The notes under the pieces are model-generated. The model saw nothing but the letters and a program-made list of their open reading frames with translations. It ran no database searches and had not been told where the DNA came from. Shown here piece by piece: positions 45,283-57,361 of a DNA stretch of 64,000 bases (the stretch's first letter is position 1; every line of letters begins with the position of its first letter). A program made the position numbers and the translations under genes. This stretch comes from Heterohyrax brucei (lineage: Eukaryota; Chordata; Mammalia; Hyracoidea; Procaviidae). The stretch lies in assembly GCA_028571685.1 (NCBI GenBank), contig CM053146.1, forward strand, positions 26,571,431-26,635,430, in the 5' to 3' direction.

Positions 45283-46333
45283 TATTCTTTTCTGTCAAGT
45301 TCTTAAGTATGTCATCTGGTTATCTTCTTACCTGCATGGTCCTGGTCAGTATTCAAAACTTAATTTTATTGTTTCTCCTCTATGACATTTCATTTTTCTC
45401 TATCTGCTCTAAGGATTTTTTCTTTGTCTTTGGTTTTAGCAAGTGTGATTATGATATGCCTTAATGATTTTCTTTTCAAGTATGTCCCATATGGGGTACA
45501 CTGAGTTTCTTGGATAGTCAGGTTTCCATCTATTGTGATATTGGAGAAGATTTCTTTTTCTTTTTCTTTTTATTTAACGTAACTGAGTGAAAATGTACAT
45601 TCACGTATAAATTTGCATGCCCACCTCTATGCAGCTTCCACTGCTCTCCCTGTCTGGTGCTTGCACACTATTCCATACATGTCTCATCCTCCCAACAGCC
45701 TCCTTTCCCCTCCTCTCCATCCACTCCCCTTCCTCCAGCCAGAGGTCAGCAAGATGATATCCTATAGATGTATAGAACCATAAAGTGCTTCCATAAAGTG
45801 CTTCTGCATTGCCAAGGTCCACTCTTTGGACAGGAATGGATTGGAGATTTCTGTCAGCAATTCTTCACCGATCATCTCTGTGTTTTCTGTTTTCTCTCCC
45901 TGTTCTGGAACTCTGATTACTTACAATTTTTACTTTTTGTTGTAACCCCCCATAATTCTCAGAGTTTCTTCATGGTTTTTTGTCCTGATTTTTTCTCAAA
46001 ATTGTACCCAAGTATTTACCTTCAGATTTGTTGATCTTGTCTTCCATCCTTTCAGACTTACACCTCAGCCCTTCTGTGACACTGTCCATTTCTGAAATAC
46101 TAGGGTTTATATGTTAAATTTCTAATTGTGGTTTTTGTATAATTTATACTTGTGAATTTACTTTGTCATCTTGTTTTTGTTTTATTCACCTGAATCCTTC
46201 TATCATTTTATCTGTATTTCCCATGAATCCATCCAATTTTTTCATGAGTTTGTATTTTTTATTCATTTTTCCTGCTTCTGGTTTCAATTCTTGGACGGCT
46301 TTGAATATTAGAAATTTCAAATCCCTATTAGGT
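45100..46333 (-). pseudogene. L1-F ORF1, decayed
   Basis: Nucleotide order follows L1 ORF1 in reverse: the C-terminal domain at 45200-45300, RRM at 45300-45560 ('tgtgattatgatatgcctta' equals the IIIK-type motif region), then after the L1 insert 'ctctccctgttctggaactc' (the region before the RRM), and the coiled-coil part at 46000-46330. No frame longer than about 85 codons survives. Assignment is by order and partial translation. Confidence 0.65.
45556..45845 (-). mobile_element. L1 3' tail with tiny 5' inversion
   Basis: The minus strand reads 'actgagtgaaaatgtacatt' inverted through to 'ttctgcattgccaagg', the last module of the young L1 3' UTR. The final ~25 bp ('ccactctttggacaggaatg') are in the opposite orientation, as in twin-primed L1 insertions. 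'attggagaagatttct' on the left and 'attggagatttct' on the right look like the target duplication with a 3-bp loss. Confidence 0.75.
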
Positions 46334-46341
46334 AGTTCCAA

Positions 46342-47737
46342 ATATTCAAAAGTTGCTGCAGCAGGATATTGTAAGGGGACTGCCAGAAATTCAGTCTGGA
46401 TCGAGAAGAGGATGTAGAACCGGAGATATCACTGCTGATGTCAGTTGGATTCTGGCTGATAGCAGAGAATACCAGAAGGATGCTTATCTCTATTTTACTG
46501 ACTATGGAAAGGCAATCCATAAAAAATTACAGATAACATTGTAAAGGATGGGAATTCTAGAACAATTCATTGTGCTAATGAGGAATGTATACATAGATTA
46601 ACAGGCAGTTGTCCTGACAGAACAAGAGGATACCGTGTGGTTTAAGTCAGGAAACACACGTGTCAAGGTTGTATCCTTTCATCATACTTATCCGGTCTGT
46701 ATGATGATCAAACGGTCCACGAAACTGGACTATATGAGGAAGAATGGGGTACCAGGATTGGCGGAAGACTCATTAACAATCTGAGTCTCACAAACTGTAC
46801 TTCCTTGCTTGCTGGAAGTGAAGAGAACCTGAAGCCTTCAGTTTGCATTACATACACCTCAATATCAAGGAAACAAAAATCCTCACAACCAGATCAACAA
46901 GCAACATCATAATAAAGTCAGGAAACATTGGGGTTTTCAGTGATTTCATTTTATTTGGATCCACAATCAACAATCACGTAAGCAGCAGTGAAAAATTAAA
47001 TGATGCATTGCATTTTCAAAACTGACTGTAAAAGATTTCTTTAAAGTGTCAAAAAGCAGACATGCTAGCTTGAGGACTATAGTGTCCCTGATCCAAGCCA
47101 TATCATATGTTGAAAGCTGGACAACGAGGAATGAAGACAGAAAAATAATTGATGCTTTTGGATCGTGGTGCTGGCGAAGAATATTGAATATTCCCTGGAA
47201 CATCAAAGGAAGGAACAAATCTATCATGAAAGAAGTACAACCAGAATGTACCTTAGAAGCAAGAATGGCAGCACTATTACATATGGACATGTTCTCAGAA
47301 GTCCACGGTTAGATCCAGCACAGCTTCTTTGTGGTAGGAGGTCCCCTAACTCTCTTTTCTTTGCTTCCCTTTCCTTTACACCCCAAAACACGGCCTCAAG
47401 TTACAATATAATCTTGTATCTTTAGTTCTGCCCCACCAACACAATGACCACCATGCTCCTTCATGAACATCACAGAGCCAGGTTTCACAGTATATAGAAA
47501 CATCACACAATACCGGAAATCATGACCTAGCCAAATTGGTATACATGTGTTTTGGGGGAGGAACAACTCAACCCATGACAACCCTCAGGGAGATCAGTTG
47601 TCACAGTGGCTGCAACAATGAGCTCAAACATAACAACAAGTATAGCACAGACCAGGCAGTGTTTCATTCTGTTGTGCATAGGTTTGCTATGACCTGGAAC
47701 CAACTTGACAGTGTCTAACAACAATAACAACAACAGC
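46342..47737 (+). mobile_element. RTE1-type LINE, 5'-truncated, with 8-bp target duplication
   Basis: It starts in the RT region ('atattcaaaagttgctgcag') and ends 'gtgtctaacaacaataacaa'. 'agttccaa' flanks it on both sides (46334-46341 and 47738-47745). The RT palm is visible at nucleotide level ('gaagaggatgtagaaccgga', 'cttgcttgctggaagtgaag'). It is cut by a MaLR LTR fragment at 47305-47580. All frames are short, and it is inactive. Confidence 0.88.
47305..47580 (-). mobile_element. MaLR LTR fragment within RTE1
   Basis: Read on the minus strand it begins 'tgtcatgggttgagttgttc' at 47580 and continues 'ggtcatgatttccggtattg', i.e. the LTR 5' half. The 3' ~200 bp of the LTR are missing, so a deletion probably followed insertion. 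Confidence 0.8.
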
Positions 47738-48199
47738 AGTTCCAACGAGTTTTCTTCCACTAGAAAGTTATCTGGTGTTTCGTTTTGTATACCTACAAGA
47801 ACCACTTTTTTATGTTTTGATATTGCTTGCTGTCTTTAGGACATTCACTAGTTATTTCCTTTATTTATTGACTGTAGATTTGCTTTCTTCATCCTACTTT
47901 TTCAGTTTTACTTGGCTATGTCACAGCAAGCACACTGTGCATGTTTTTGTTATTTGCAAGTCTGTGGTCATGATACTTTTCACCTAATTGTCCACTGGGC
48001 ATAGCTCAGCTATGGTACAGCAGAGCAGGTCTAGCTCAAGGACAGGGGTTGCAATGGGTTTTTGTAACATGCACTGTGGCCAGTAAGGCAGTCCTGGGGT
48101 CACTGCAGGGCAGATTCCAGTAGGCCGTGCCTGTACCACTTGAGGGAGTGCTGTTCAGTGCACAGTTCAGATAGGCAGGAAGAGAGGGAATTTTAAAGT

Positions 48200-49200
48200 G
48201 CGGAGCTAAACTGGAGAAAAGAGAGAGGAGAAAGAAATAGAAGTCAAAAAAAAAAAAGTGCTGAGAGAGCCTGCCATCAGTATGGAGCAATAAGAAACTG
48301 AGAAATGAAGACAAACAAAAAATAAGATATAATAAAGTAAAGGAAAGTATGCTGTCAGGGATTCTACCAGTGACAAGAAAAGTGTCTGCCAGGCCGAAGG
48401 GCACAGCCAGTCTAAAAGGGGTAGAGATGGCACACAAAAGACAGGAAAAAAAGAAAAATGAGGAATGCAGAGAGAGATGAGAAACTGAGAAATGAAGAAA
48501 AACAAAAAGGAAGAAACAAAAATATAATAATGTTAATTTTTAAATGAGACAGAAAATAAACAAGAAAAGCTCCCCAAGAACGCCACAAACACAGGTGTTC
48601 AGACCAGGGAAATGGCTCCCGAGCTGAGCAGTACAACTTGGCTACAAAGGCTGACTGAAATAGCACACAGTGCCAGGTATCAGAGGACAGAAAAAGAAGG
48701 TAAGTAGAGACTAGAAACTGAGATATGAAAAAAAGAATAAAAATAAAGCTAGAAAATAAATGGCCCCAGGTATCCCATGGATGCCGACTGCACAGACCAA
48801 GTTTGTGGATACTAAGCTGTGCTGTACAAGATGCCTAAGCCTGCTAAGCCAAGTGCCGTCGAGTTGGATCTGACTCATGGTGACCTAGAAAAGAAAAATA
48901 AAACAGACAAAGTCTCCAGTGATTCCATCAGCGTGGAGGGCTGGACCAAAGAAGCAGTTCCCAGGCTGAGTAGTGCTTCATAACCTGTCAGAAAGAAGCA
49001 AAGATGGCATATGAAGCCAGATGTTTCAGAGAAAGGAGGGAGGGATGTGAGAGACAAGGAAAGAATCAAAAAGAAGCTGAAAAAACACCACCAGTAACAT
49101 GGCACTGAAGGAGCTGTCTGGTGTGGGTGGGAAAATCTAAGCAGAATGAGTTGGTGCCTCCAGGCTGAGTTTCTGGCACTGGTTATAAAGTGACCGAGGC
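48200..49200 (-). repeat. L1-F 5' UTR with four or five repeated modules
   Basis: On the plus strand, a module of about 190-230 bp recurs: 'agaaactgagaaatgaag' at 48293 and 48480, 'agaaactgagatatgaaa' at 48713, and a weaker copy near 49050. Each is followed by a block like 'ccagtgattccatcagcg' (about 48350, 48569, 48760, 48910, 49120). Long minus-strand frames here (48036-48505) are by-products of the pyrimidine-rich sense strand. A monomer-type L1 promoter is inferred. Confidence 0.6.
48846..48889 (-). mobile_element. AfroSINE 3' fragment (44 bp)
   Basis: 'aagccaagtgccgtcgagtt' with 'ggatctgactcatggtgacc' is the inverted AfroSINE 3' terminus, inserted between two L1-F modules. Confidence 0.72.
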
Positions 49201-49867
49201 CAAGCAGGAGAAAGAGGGTAGTGATGTGGGGAAGTATGTATTCCTAGGTACTGTGTATTCTACCTCCTGGTGGGAGCTCTGAGAAGCCGCTTTCCTGTAG
49301 TCCCTACTACTTATTTCTCTACACAGATGAGAAATACAAGGATGTCACTAAGTGAATTGGGCTATACCTTATTAAGTAACTGTGTATAATGCCTTGAAAA
49401 ATATTAGTAATCATTTTTCCTTCTCCAAGATGGTGTTTTTTTTTGTGCAGCATCAGTTGATAGGGGACCTCTGCTTGTCTCTCTCCTCTGTCTCTTTTCT
49501 CTACCAGTTTCTTATTCTATTCAGCACTCAGGTGAATTTTTTATCTCCTCACTTGAAATTTCGAGTGCCAGGTACTGATATTTTTCTTTTTTACTTTGAT
49601 CTTTGGGTCTTAGATGTGGAGAGACAACACGGTGCTTCTGCTTATGGCATCACATTTGTTCTGCCTCCTGGAACAACTATATGAAATTTTATTTCTTTTG
49701 TTCAAAATTTAACTCCACTTTTATTCTCTCATCAGTACTCTACTGCCCAGCCTTATTCTTAGATGATGAATAACCTCATGTATCTCCTCCTCTTTAGATG
49801 ATAAATAAACTGGTATATGGTAGGTACGTAGGTAGACAGATGATGTAAATACATATGTCTCTGTGAG

Positions 49868-49912
49868 GGTCTCTGTGAGTTGGAAGCCATTTGACAGTAC
49901 CTGACAACACAC
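49868..49912 (+). mobile_element. RTE1/AfroSINE tail fragment
   Basis: 'gtctctgtgagttggaagcc' and 'gacagtacctgacaacacac' match the tail of RTE1-type elements ('tatgagtcggaa...cacctaacaacaac'). Confidence 0.6.
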
Positions 49913-50761
49913 ATACATATACATATGTTTCATAAACCAAGAACTTTCTCAACCTCTTGCTATCAAAACTCTAACTCACTTATAACAATCTACTTCCTTT
50001 ATTGTTCTCTTTTGTTATGGTGAAGAAGCTGGTCATGCTATCATTTATGCATAATTTCTTTATGTGGTTTATTTCCTATCTTCTCTTTTTAAAAAATCTT
50101 TTAGCATTGATTATTCTTTCTTCTTTATATTTAACATTTCTCTCTTAAAAATCATTGTGATTAAAACATATACATGTTTTCTGATGTTAATCTAATCAAA
50201 ACAAAAAAATTAGCCTTTCCTGACTCAATGGCACTTGGGTTGGCTTAGACTTAACCTTTTCTAGAATTTAATCTTGTCTTCTTCACAATCTATTTGATAA
50301 AGGTAGTTGTACCACCTATCTCAGCTTCCTCATTTCTAAGCCTCTTTTCACACTACCCTAATCTAACTTCTACTCCATGCCTCATTCTAAACATGATCTC
50401 TAGATATATATATATATATTTTTTTAAGTTTAGAACCATAATCTCAGTGGCCTACTTGGGGTTTTCATTTGAATATCTAAAAGATAAATCATCCCCAGTA
50501 TGTGCAAGAAGGAATTCATGATTTTCTTTTTCCATATCTAGTCCTCTTCCGTTGTTCTCTCCAGTCTTTCTGCAAGTTATCATTAATAATTTCTAATATA
50601 TTCATTGAATGCTTCTCCTCGCTATCTACATTTAAGCCAATTTTCTAGATTCTACAGACTGCCTATACTCCTTGACTTGTGGACCCATACTCAGTTTTCA
50701 ATATCATCATTTCAGCATCTTCCAAATTATCGCTGTGACTCTCACCACACTACTCCCCCAA
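49913..50761. other. Unassigned sequence, no gene seen
   Basis: AT-rich. It contains a short AfroSINE tail piece (50220-50249) and (ta)n at 50402-50419. Confidence 0.5.
50220..50249 (+). mobile_element. AfroSINE 3' fragment (30 bp)
   Basis: 'ctgactcaatggcacttggg' followed by 'ttggcttag', same terminal motif as 22118-22153. Too short for certainty. Confidence 0.55.
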
Positions 50762-50926
50762 CTCCGTAATAAGGCCCCTTGTAATTATATTGAGAAAACC
50801 TCATCTTAATATTTTAAATTTAATCTGATCATCAAAGTTTTTGTTGCTATGTAAATGTAATACATTTACTGCTCCTAGAGATTTAGATGAGTACATCTTT
50901 GGGAGTCTATTGTTCAACCTACCACA
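50762..50926 (-). mobile_element. MaLR/MLT-like LTR 5' part
   Basis: Plus strand 'ccccttgtaattatattgag ... gatgagtacatctttgggag ... tcaacctaccaca' is the inverted start of an ERVL-MaLR-type LTR ('tgtggtaggttgaacaatag' on the minus strand). Diverged. Confidence 0.68.
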
Positions 50927-51892
50927 ACCAGCCTATTATAAATCAGTGTTATCTTTTACCCATGAAATTGAAGCAATGTCTTAACTTGTATTCTCTCCTT
51001 AATCATCCTCGATATCTCTATTCACCACATTTAAACAACAAATGTATTCACCACATTTCAACAAGAATTATGTTTCTGCAAAATGTAATTTTAGTCATAC
51101 TTAAAAGATATACTGTATATTTTTAAGAATTCTGATCTAAGTTTTCTAGAATATATTGTGATAAAAAGGAAATAGAGCCATTTTGTTGAGAAATTACATC
51201 TATATTTTGTGCTTTCTCATCTCTATAAAAACAGAAGGCAGATTTACTTTCTGGGTTGATATTCTAAACATGTTTCAGTTTGAAAAAAGAAAGTATAATG
51301 AATCAAAAATAATGGCACATGCATGTGCATGATCTGGCCCACAAATTCTTTTAGTTGTATTTTAACAAATGTTACCTCTCTAATTAAGATAATACAGTTA
51401 AGACAATTTATATTAATTCTGTAACTACTTCCTAAAAGTAACAAATAAGTGAAAGAATATTGGGTACTTCCACCACGATGCTTTTAGAGGAACAGTATCA
51501 GGAAATCTCAAATTTCTCATAATCTAAAAACAGTAGAGCTAGGTGAGGGGGATGTAGGGCTGAGGGTTGATTCTCAGAGAGCATTTCTCCTACATATTAA
51601 TGTGTTCAGATGACTTCGGATTTGAATGCAAACCTTATTTTCTACCCCAACATGAATAAGTAACGCAACTAAAAATAAAGCTCAGTAGCAACCAGCTCGC
51701 AGTCGAAGAACCAGAGAGGAGAAATTTTTTTTTTTACATTGTATCTCTAGGTAGTTAAGCCGTTAGGAGCCACTGCATCTAGATTGCCTACTTTCTGAAA
51801 ATCAAGGCTAGAGATGAGAGGAACAGTAACTAGTGTCATTATTTTCTTATTCTACTAAAATATGTTTTATTATCTTTTATTTTTGTTGCCTA
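50927..51892. other. Unassigned sequence, no gene seen
   Basis: No open frame of note; AT-rich, with a short poly-T run at about 51726. Confidence 0.5.
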
Positions 51893-52005
51893 ATGCTAGA
51901 GATACACCAGGAGCTCCTTGGAAACTATGGGGAAATTTTACTCTGTTCTATAGGGTCACTATGAGTCAGAATCGACTCGACAGTAGTGGGCTGGTTTTGG
52001 ATAAT
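51893..52005 (+). mobile_element. AfroSINE, 3' part
   Basis: 'acaccaggagctccttggaa', then 'tctatagggtcactatgagt' and 'cagaatcgactcgacagtag', ending 'gtgggctggttttgg'. Close to the AfroSINE consensus; the tRNA head is missing. Confidence 0.9.
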
Positions 52006-52249
52006 GTCAGAGATAACATTATTTTGTTGAAATATGTGATTTGGCCTAGAAGAACTGAAATCTGTTGTCTGTTACTGTAGCTGTTTATAACACAGTGGTT
52101 CTGGTTTATGTAGACAATTTTTACTGAAAAGAAGAAAATGTGAACAAACAAGCAAAACCTGCAGAGACAAATCCCTTTCCCTCGAATATTAAATCAAAGG
52201 CATTTTGCTTGACAGGCTGCTATTGTGAAGGTGAACTTGCCCACTTCTA

Positions 52250-53205
52250 TGCGTAATCTGAGAACCTGTACTATAGGAAGGAGAATGAACTATCAGGATT
52301 GCAGACAACTCGATAACAACTTGGGATATGCAAATAACACTATCTTGTTTGCTGAAAGTTAAGAGGACTTGAAGCACTTAATGATGATGATCATAAGACA
52401 ATAGCCTTCACTATGGGTTGTACCTCAACATCAATGAAATAAAAATCCTCATAACTGGACCAATAAACAATATGAAATAAACAGAGAAGGGCTTAAAAGA
52501 TTAAAATTGTCAAGGATTTCACTTTACTTGGATTCACAATAACATTATATGGAAGTAGCAATAGAGAAACTAAATGATGTTTGTTGCAAAAGATCTCTAT
52601 AAAGTATTTGAAAGCAAAGATGTTGCTTGAAGGACTAAGTTGTGCCAGACGCAAGCTACAGTGTTTTCAATTGTCTCCTATATGCATGGGAAAACTGGAC
52701 AGTGAACAAAAAGACCAAAGAAGATTGGATGCCTTTTGATTATAGTGGTGGCAAAGAATATTGAATAAACTACAGAATGTTGGATATACAAACTACAGTG
52801 AAAAAGGAAGATCAAAAAAAGAATTACTGTCTCGGAATCTTGGTGTTGGAGAACAGTACTGAAAGTATCACGGGCTGCCAGAAGAACAAATCAGTCTGTC
52901 TTAGAAGAAATATAGCCAGAGCAATACTTGGATAGCAAGAATCATGAGATGTAGTCTCAAGTACTCCGAAAATGTTGTTAGGAGAGACTAGTTCTTGGAG
53001 GATATCATACTTGATAAGTTAGAGGGTCACTGAAAAGGGTGAATATCATCAACAACCCATATTGATATAGTGACTGTAGCAAGGTGCCCAAACAGCTGTG
53101 ATTTTGAAGATGGAGCAGGACCAGGCAGTGTTTTGTTTTGTTGTACACAGGGGCACTATGAGCAGGAATGGATTTGACCATACGTGACAACACATGTATG
53201 TTAGC
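52250..53205 (+). mobile_element. RTE1-type LINE 3' part
   Basis: It begins in the RT palm ('ctatcaggattgcagacaac', 'ttgtttgctgaaagttaaga') and ends 'gggcactatgagcaggaatg ... gtgacaacaca'. Collinear with 46660-47737. About 50 bp near 52800-52850 do not fit and may be a local duplication. No usable frame. Confidence 0.85.
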
Positions 53206-54344
53206 TTAGTACAACATATCAATATGGGAAAATTATATTAAACTAATGAATTGCATGTAATACAAGAAATAAGTGTCCCTAGAAATATTTAAATAGATTG
53301 TGATAGTGTTCAATCAATCTAAATGTATATAGCTGCAATGTGACAGTCAGCAGTCATCTTTGGAAAGGTGATAGAGGTGACGGAATGCCTTAAAAAGTGC
53401 ACTTTATACTTCAGATCTGGCTATGTGTCAGATGTTAAGGATAAAGAGATGAAGATGCAAAAGTTCAGGTCCTGAAGAACTTGGTCCAATATTGAAAGTA
53501 AACAAGAAAGTAAATGCCAAATTACTCTGTAATTATTGCTTCTATAATCATAGGGAAAAAAGCAGAATTGTTTGAAGTAGAAAAAGAAAGGAAAAAAGAG
53601 CAAATTAATACTACAATGGCATAACCGTTAGATTATCAACGATTTGAATTTTTATTATACTAATTAGTGATATTCACGAGAGTACAAAAGAGAATTTCAG
53701 AAACAAGATACCTAGTACGTGATATGAGAGTGAGGATTTTAGGACCAGCTGACAAACTGAGGGAGCCCTTTAGCTGAGTCTTGATGACAAGCAAGTGTTA
53801 GTGATGTAAAGATCAAGGACATTCTATGAAACAATACTACCATTATCAATGACACAGGGACATAACTGAGATAGACATGGGTGAATGTCCAGACGGATGG
53901 AAAGAGGAAGAGACTAAAGAAGAAAATTAGAAAGAAGAAAGGAGACGATTTCATATGAATCTCATCCAATAAGTAGCACAGGAGTTATTTAAAATTACAT
54001 TAACATTAAACCAATTCCGAACTGGAAAATGACATGCAAGCGTATTTCATTTGATCCTATCACACTTCAAATACTTATAAAGTCTGTTTTGTTTTGTTTT
54101 TTCCTTCTTTTTTTAGCTATTCAATATATACAAGAATACCAGGATGTTTATTTTTGTATTTTGATCATGGATTTATTCCTTTCTATTTTTACTAATTCAG
54201 ATATTAAAACTATCAGTAAGAACTGACAGAATTGGAGTAAAAAATACTGAAAGGCTTAAAGAAATTTACATGATGATGTTTTACTTTCAGTTTACTTCAT
54301 GTTTTAGGAGTTTGTTGCTACCTGTTCACTCTCACTCTTATTCT
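53206..54344. other. Mostly unassigned; possible ancient repeat
   Basis: 53420-53520 and 53740-53830 resemble a very old mammalian dispersed sequence ('atgtgtcagatgttaaggat' and 'gctgagtcttgatgacaagc'), but I cannot name it. No gene seen. Confidence 0.4.
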
Positions 54345-55142
54345 TTTTATTTTTATTTATTGATTTTTTATCGTTATTGAGTGCAAGTGTACAATCCAGT
54401 TTAAATTTACTTGCCCACCTGTCTGCAGCTCCTTCTGTTCTCCTTGCCTGGTGACAGCACACTCCGCCTTTCTGTTCTATACATGTCATATCTTGTTAAC
54501 AATCTCCTGTCCCCTCCTCTCCACCTTTTCCGCTCCCCTCTAGTAAGAAGCTCATGGGACAGCATCCTATAGACACATAGAACAGTAAAGTGCACATATG
54601 ATATGATCACTCTGTCTCTGAGTCCAAGCCACCCCTGTCCCAAGAGTTGACCTCAATAATGATTTATGATCAGGGGTGGAATCAGTCTAGCGGCCATGTT
54701 CCCAGGGGAACCCCCAGGCCTTTGGACCATCAGTTGCAGTCTTTTAGTGGAGTTCTCAGGATATGCCACTTTTTTTTCTTGTGTTGCCACCAGGGCTCAA
54801 CACTGTGAGCCCCAGTACAGCTGTCATTGGTGGTGGTCAGTCACTATCTGGTTCTTCAGGTCACATATTGATGTATTCACCCATTCACAAGGGCCTTTCT
54901 GTATTCTGGGTGCTCTTTCACCTATGTCATTGTTGTCCTTGGTGACCATCTGTTCCAGCTGAGCTGAGACTGGGGAACCTCAGATGGCAGCTTGCTAGCT
55001 TTTAAGACCTCACCAATATGGGATGCAGAAGACTTTCTTAGCAATAGGCTAGTTATGTCAATTGGCCTCGATGTCCCCTGACAGCATGGCCTCTGGACCC
55101 CAGCCCAGCCTACTCTGTCTTTGCAATATTGTGTTATGGTTT
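54345..55142 (-). mobile_element. L1 3' UTR, 5'-truncated, minus strand
   Basis: Minus strand reads the complete ~800-bp terminal part of the L1 3' UTR, from 'caaagacagagtaggctggg' (55125) to the tail at about 54345. It includes the module 'gtgctgtcaccaggcaagga'. No ORF2 sequence. Confidence 0.9.
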
Positions 55143-56137
55143 TTTTCTGATTTTAATCCTTAAATATCTCAAGGCACGCAATGAAAAGAAACAGAGTAAA
55201 AACTACTGAGCTCAAGGAACTGAATCTGTTATTATTATTCAGTCCCATTAATATTCTAGTAACTGAAAGTTACAAAATTTAAGATTAATTTCCTCAGGGA
55301 AATATGCTAGATCTGTTCTTTGATTCAACTGAAAGAAGAACATCTTGCTCACTCAGCGCATCATAATTTCTTTTCTTACTCTCAAGAGGCTCTCTTCCTT
55401 TGTACTTGGAAGAAAGGTACTCTGTAGTGATTTTCAGGTACAGGTTAAGCATGGTAAAACGAACCAAGCAAGGAACTATCCCCATGCCACACAAAGCATC
55501 ATACTTGGAAATACAGAACATGCTAAAATCAGTAATCGTCTTTTGGACATCTTAATTACTAATGCTAATAATTTTTACTTTTCAGGGGAAATAAACCAAT
55601 GTCCACAAAGTAAGAAAAAATCATGGATATAGTTGATCTATGCAAAGAATTATCACTGTAATAAATTATGAAATGCAATTCCTGGGTAGCAAGTATTTAT
55701 GGATTTTCATAAAGACTAATGGTAGTTTATAAAAGATGAATACATAATACCTAAGAAGATGAATTTCCTAGTTATTCAAGATCTGCTTATTGCTTAGTTT
55801 ACCTTTGCCTTGATTTTTTTCTCTACATTTGGAGGATACTAGAGTATCTAGTATTTGGTAAACAGATTCTTATTTTGTCTGTGATGATGATGTTTTATTT
55901 TAACTTGTTTGGGTGTAAAGATATTAAAGTATATAAAAAAATAAATAAATATTAAATATATATATATAACATTTTCAAACTTCTTTTTTGCGATCTTAGA
56001 ATCACAACAACTTGGCAAGGTAAGAAATTCACAAGATGAATGGAAATAGGAAAAAATTCAGATGACCTTGATTTTAATTTTACTCTCCTTGGTTTCATTC
56101 AGTCTCTTTATCTTGCCATGAATTTATTCATCCATCC
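55143..56137. other. Unassigned sequence, no gene seen
   Basis: AT-rich, with a (ta)n run at about 55955-55968. A 95-codon frame at 55345-55632 has no recognisable domain. Confidence 0.5.
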
Positions 56138-56322
56138 ATTTTTTTTTACTTTTTAAAATTATGATTGAATGAAAATGTGCATTCTCATATAAATTCATGT
56201 ACTTACCTATATGCATCTCCCACTACTCTCCCTGCCCAATGACAGCATACCCCACCTCTCTGCTCCATACATGTCCTATCCTCCCAAGTGTCTCTTATCC
56301 CCTCCTTTCCACCCACTCCATT
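56138..56322 (-). mobile_element. L1 3' tail, 185 bp, minus strand
   Basis: Plus strand 'aattatgattgaatgaaaat' to 'cctcctttccacccactcc' is the inverted last module of the young L1 3' UTR. Confidence 0.9.
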
Positions 56323-57361
56323 GATTTTTTATATAACTATTTAACTATCACTCTCAATGCTATATTTATGACAAGAAAGGTACTAACTATATGAGTCCCT
56401 TGAGGAACTCACATTATAGAATGCACCCTGTGTGTCTCACAGACTGATTTTATTGATAAATGAAATTTAGAATAGTACACTCATTACAATTCAGACAAGA
56501 CTGATGGAAGAACAGTGATATGGCTAGATGAATAGTGTAGGTTATAAAGCAAATATACTAAAATATTCATTATAGTTTCATGCCTATACACTGTATATAT
56601 TTTGTCAACTCTTTTTAGGTTAGCATATTTTTATAATGAAATAGTGAAAGTATAATGCAAATTTAAACTGTGTTAGAAACAAAATAACACCTTTGTTAAA
56701 ACATCTTGAATTATCAGGTAGCCATGAAGTTATGGACACAGGAAAAGACTTTCTCTGGCCAATAAAGGAACAATTTAGACAACAAACAGAATAAAATTCT
56801 AGTGCTTTAGAGTACGTCAAATGTACTTAATTTTATTATATTGCATTAAAGTTAGAATAGTAAAATTAGTTGGTCTTATTTGGAAGATGCTTGGGTACCA
56901 ACTCCTTATTTAAAAAACTGATAAATTAAAGGAAAATTAAAGTATTTATTCAGCCTTTCCTCTACAAAACGTACCACTCTGTAGTTAATAAATGTGTGAA
57001 ATTTTTTCATTAGGATTATTTCAAGAAACAAATGAAGAAGTGATAGAATCAAAATATTACCATTTTTGTAACTTCTTTTGAATTGAACTAGATGATGCCA
57101 TTAATGATTGCTAGTAAAACAAAAAGAGGTTCAACAAGACATTATAAACTTCCTGGTAGAAAAGAGAGGAAATTAAAAAAAAAAAAAAAAAAAACCTAAA
57201 GTAATTTGTGGGATGGGGGGAATAGCCAAAACTCACACTGTGGGAAATTGTATGGGATAGATAATCATGCTTCTGCAAAAATAGTTAAAGGGAGAAAAAA
57301 AGAAAAAGAAAGGGTGTAGAAACTGCAAACTAAAGGTTTTTAAAAACTACTTGTATAGCAA
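56323..57361. other. Unassigned sequence, no gene seen
   Basis: AT-rich, with a 24-A run at 57175-57198 that may be a retroposon tail. Confidence 0.5.

Larger units (their letters stand above)
44890..49690 (-). mobile_element. L1-F: old minus-strand L1, 5' part, interrupted
   Basis: From right to left: a long 5' UTR (about 49690-47746), ORF1 (about 46333-45100) and inter-ORF spacer (to about 44890). It is interrupted by RTE1 (46342-47737) and by a small L1 tail (45556-45845). The ORF1 end reads like the L1-N ORF1 end (SFKYDCETRT against SFKYENEIPR). ORF2 is not found to the left. It is more diverged than L1-A to L1-D, so it belongs to an earlier L1 generation. Confidence 0.75.

Noticed and set aside
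48036..48505. Two minus-strand frames of 133 and 99 codons rich in Phe/Leu/Ser
   Set aside because: The sense strand here is pyrimidine-rich L1-F 5' UTR with repeated modules; composition explains the hydrophobic residues and lack of stops.
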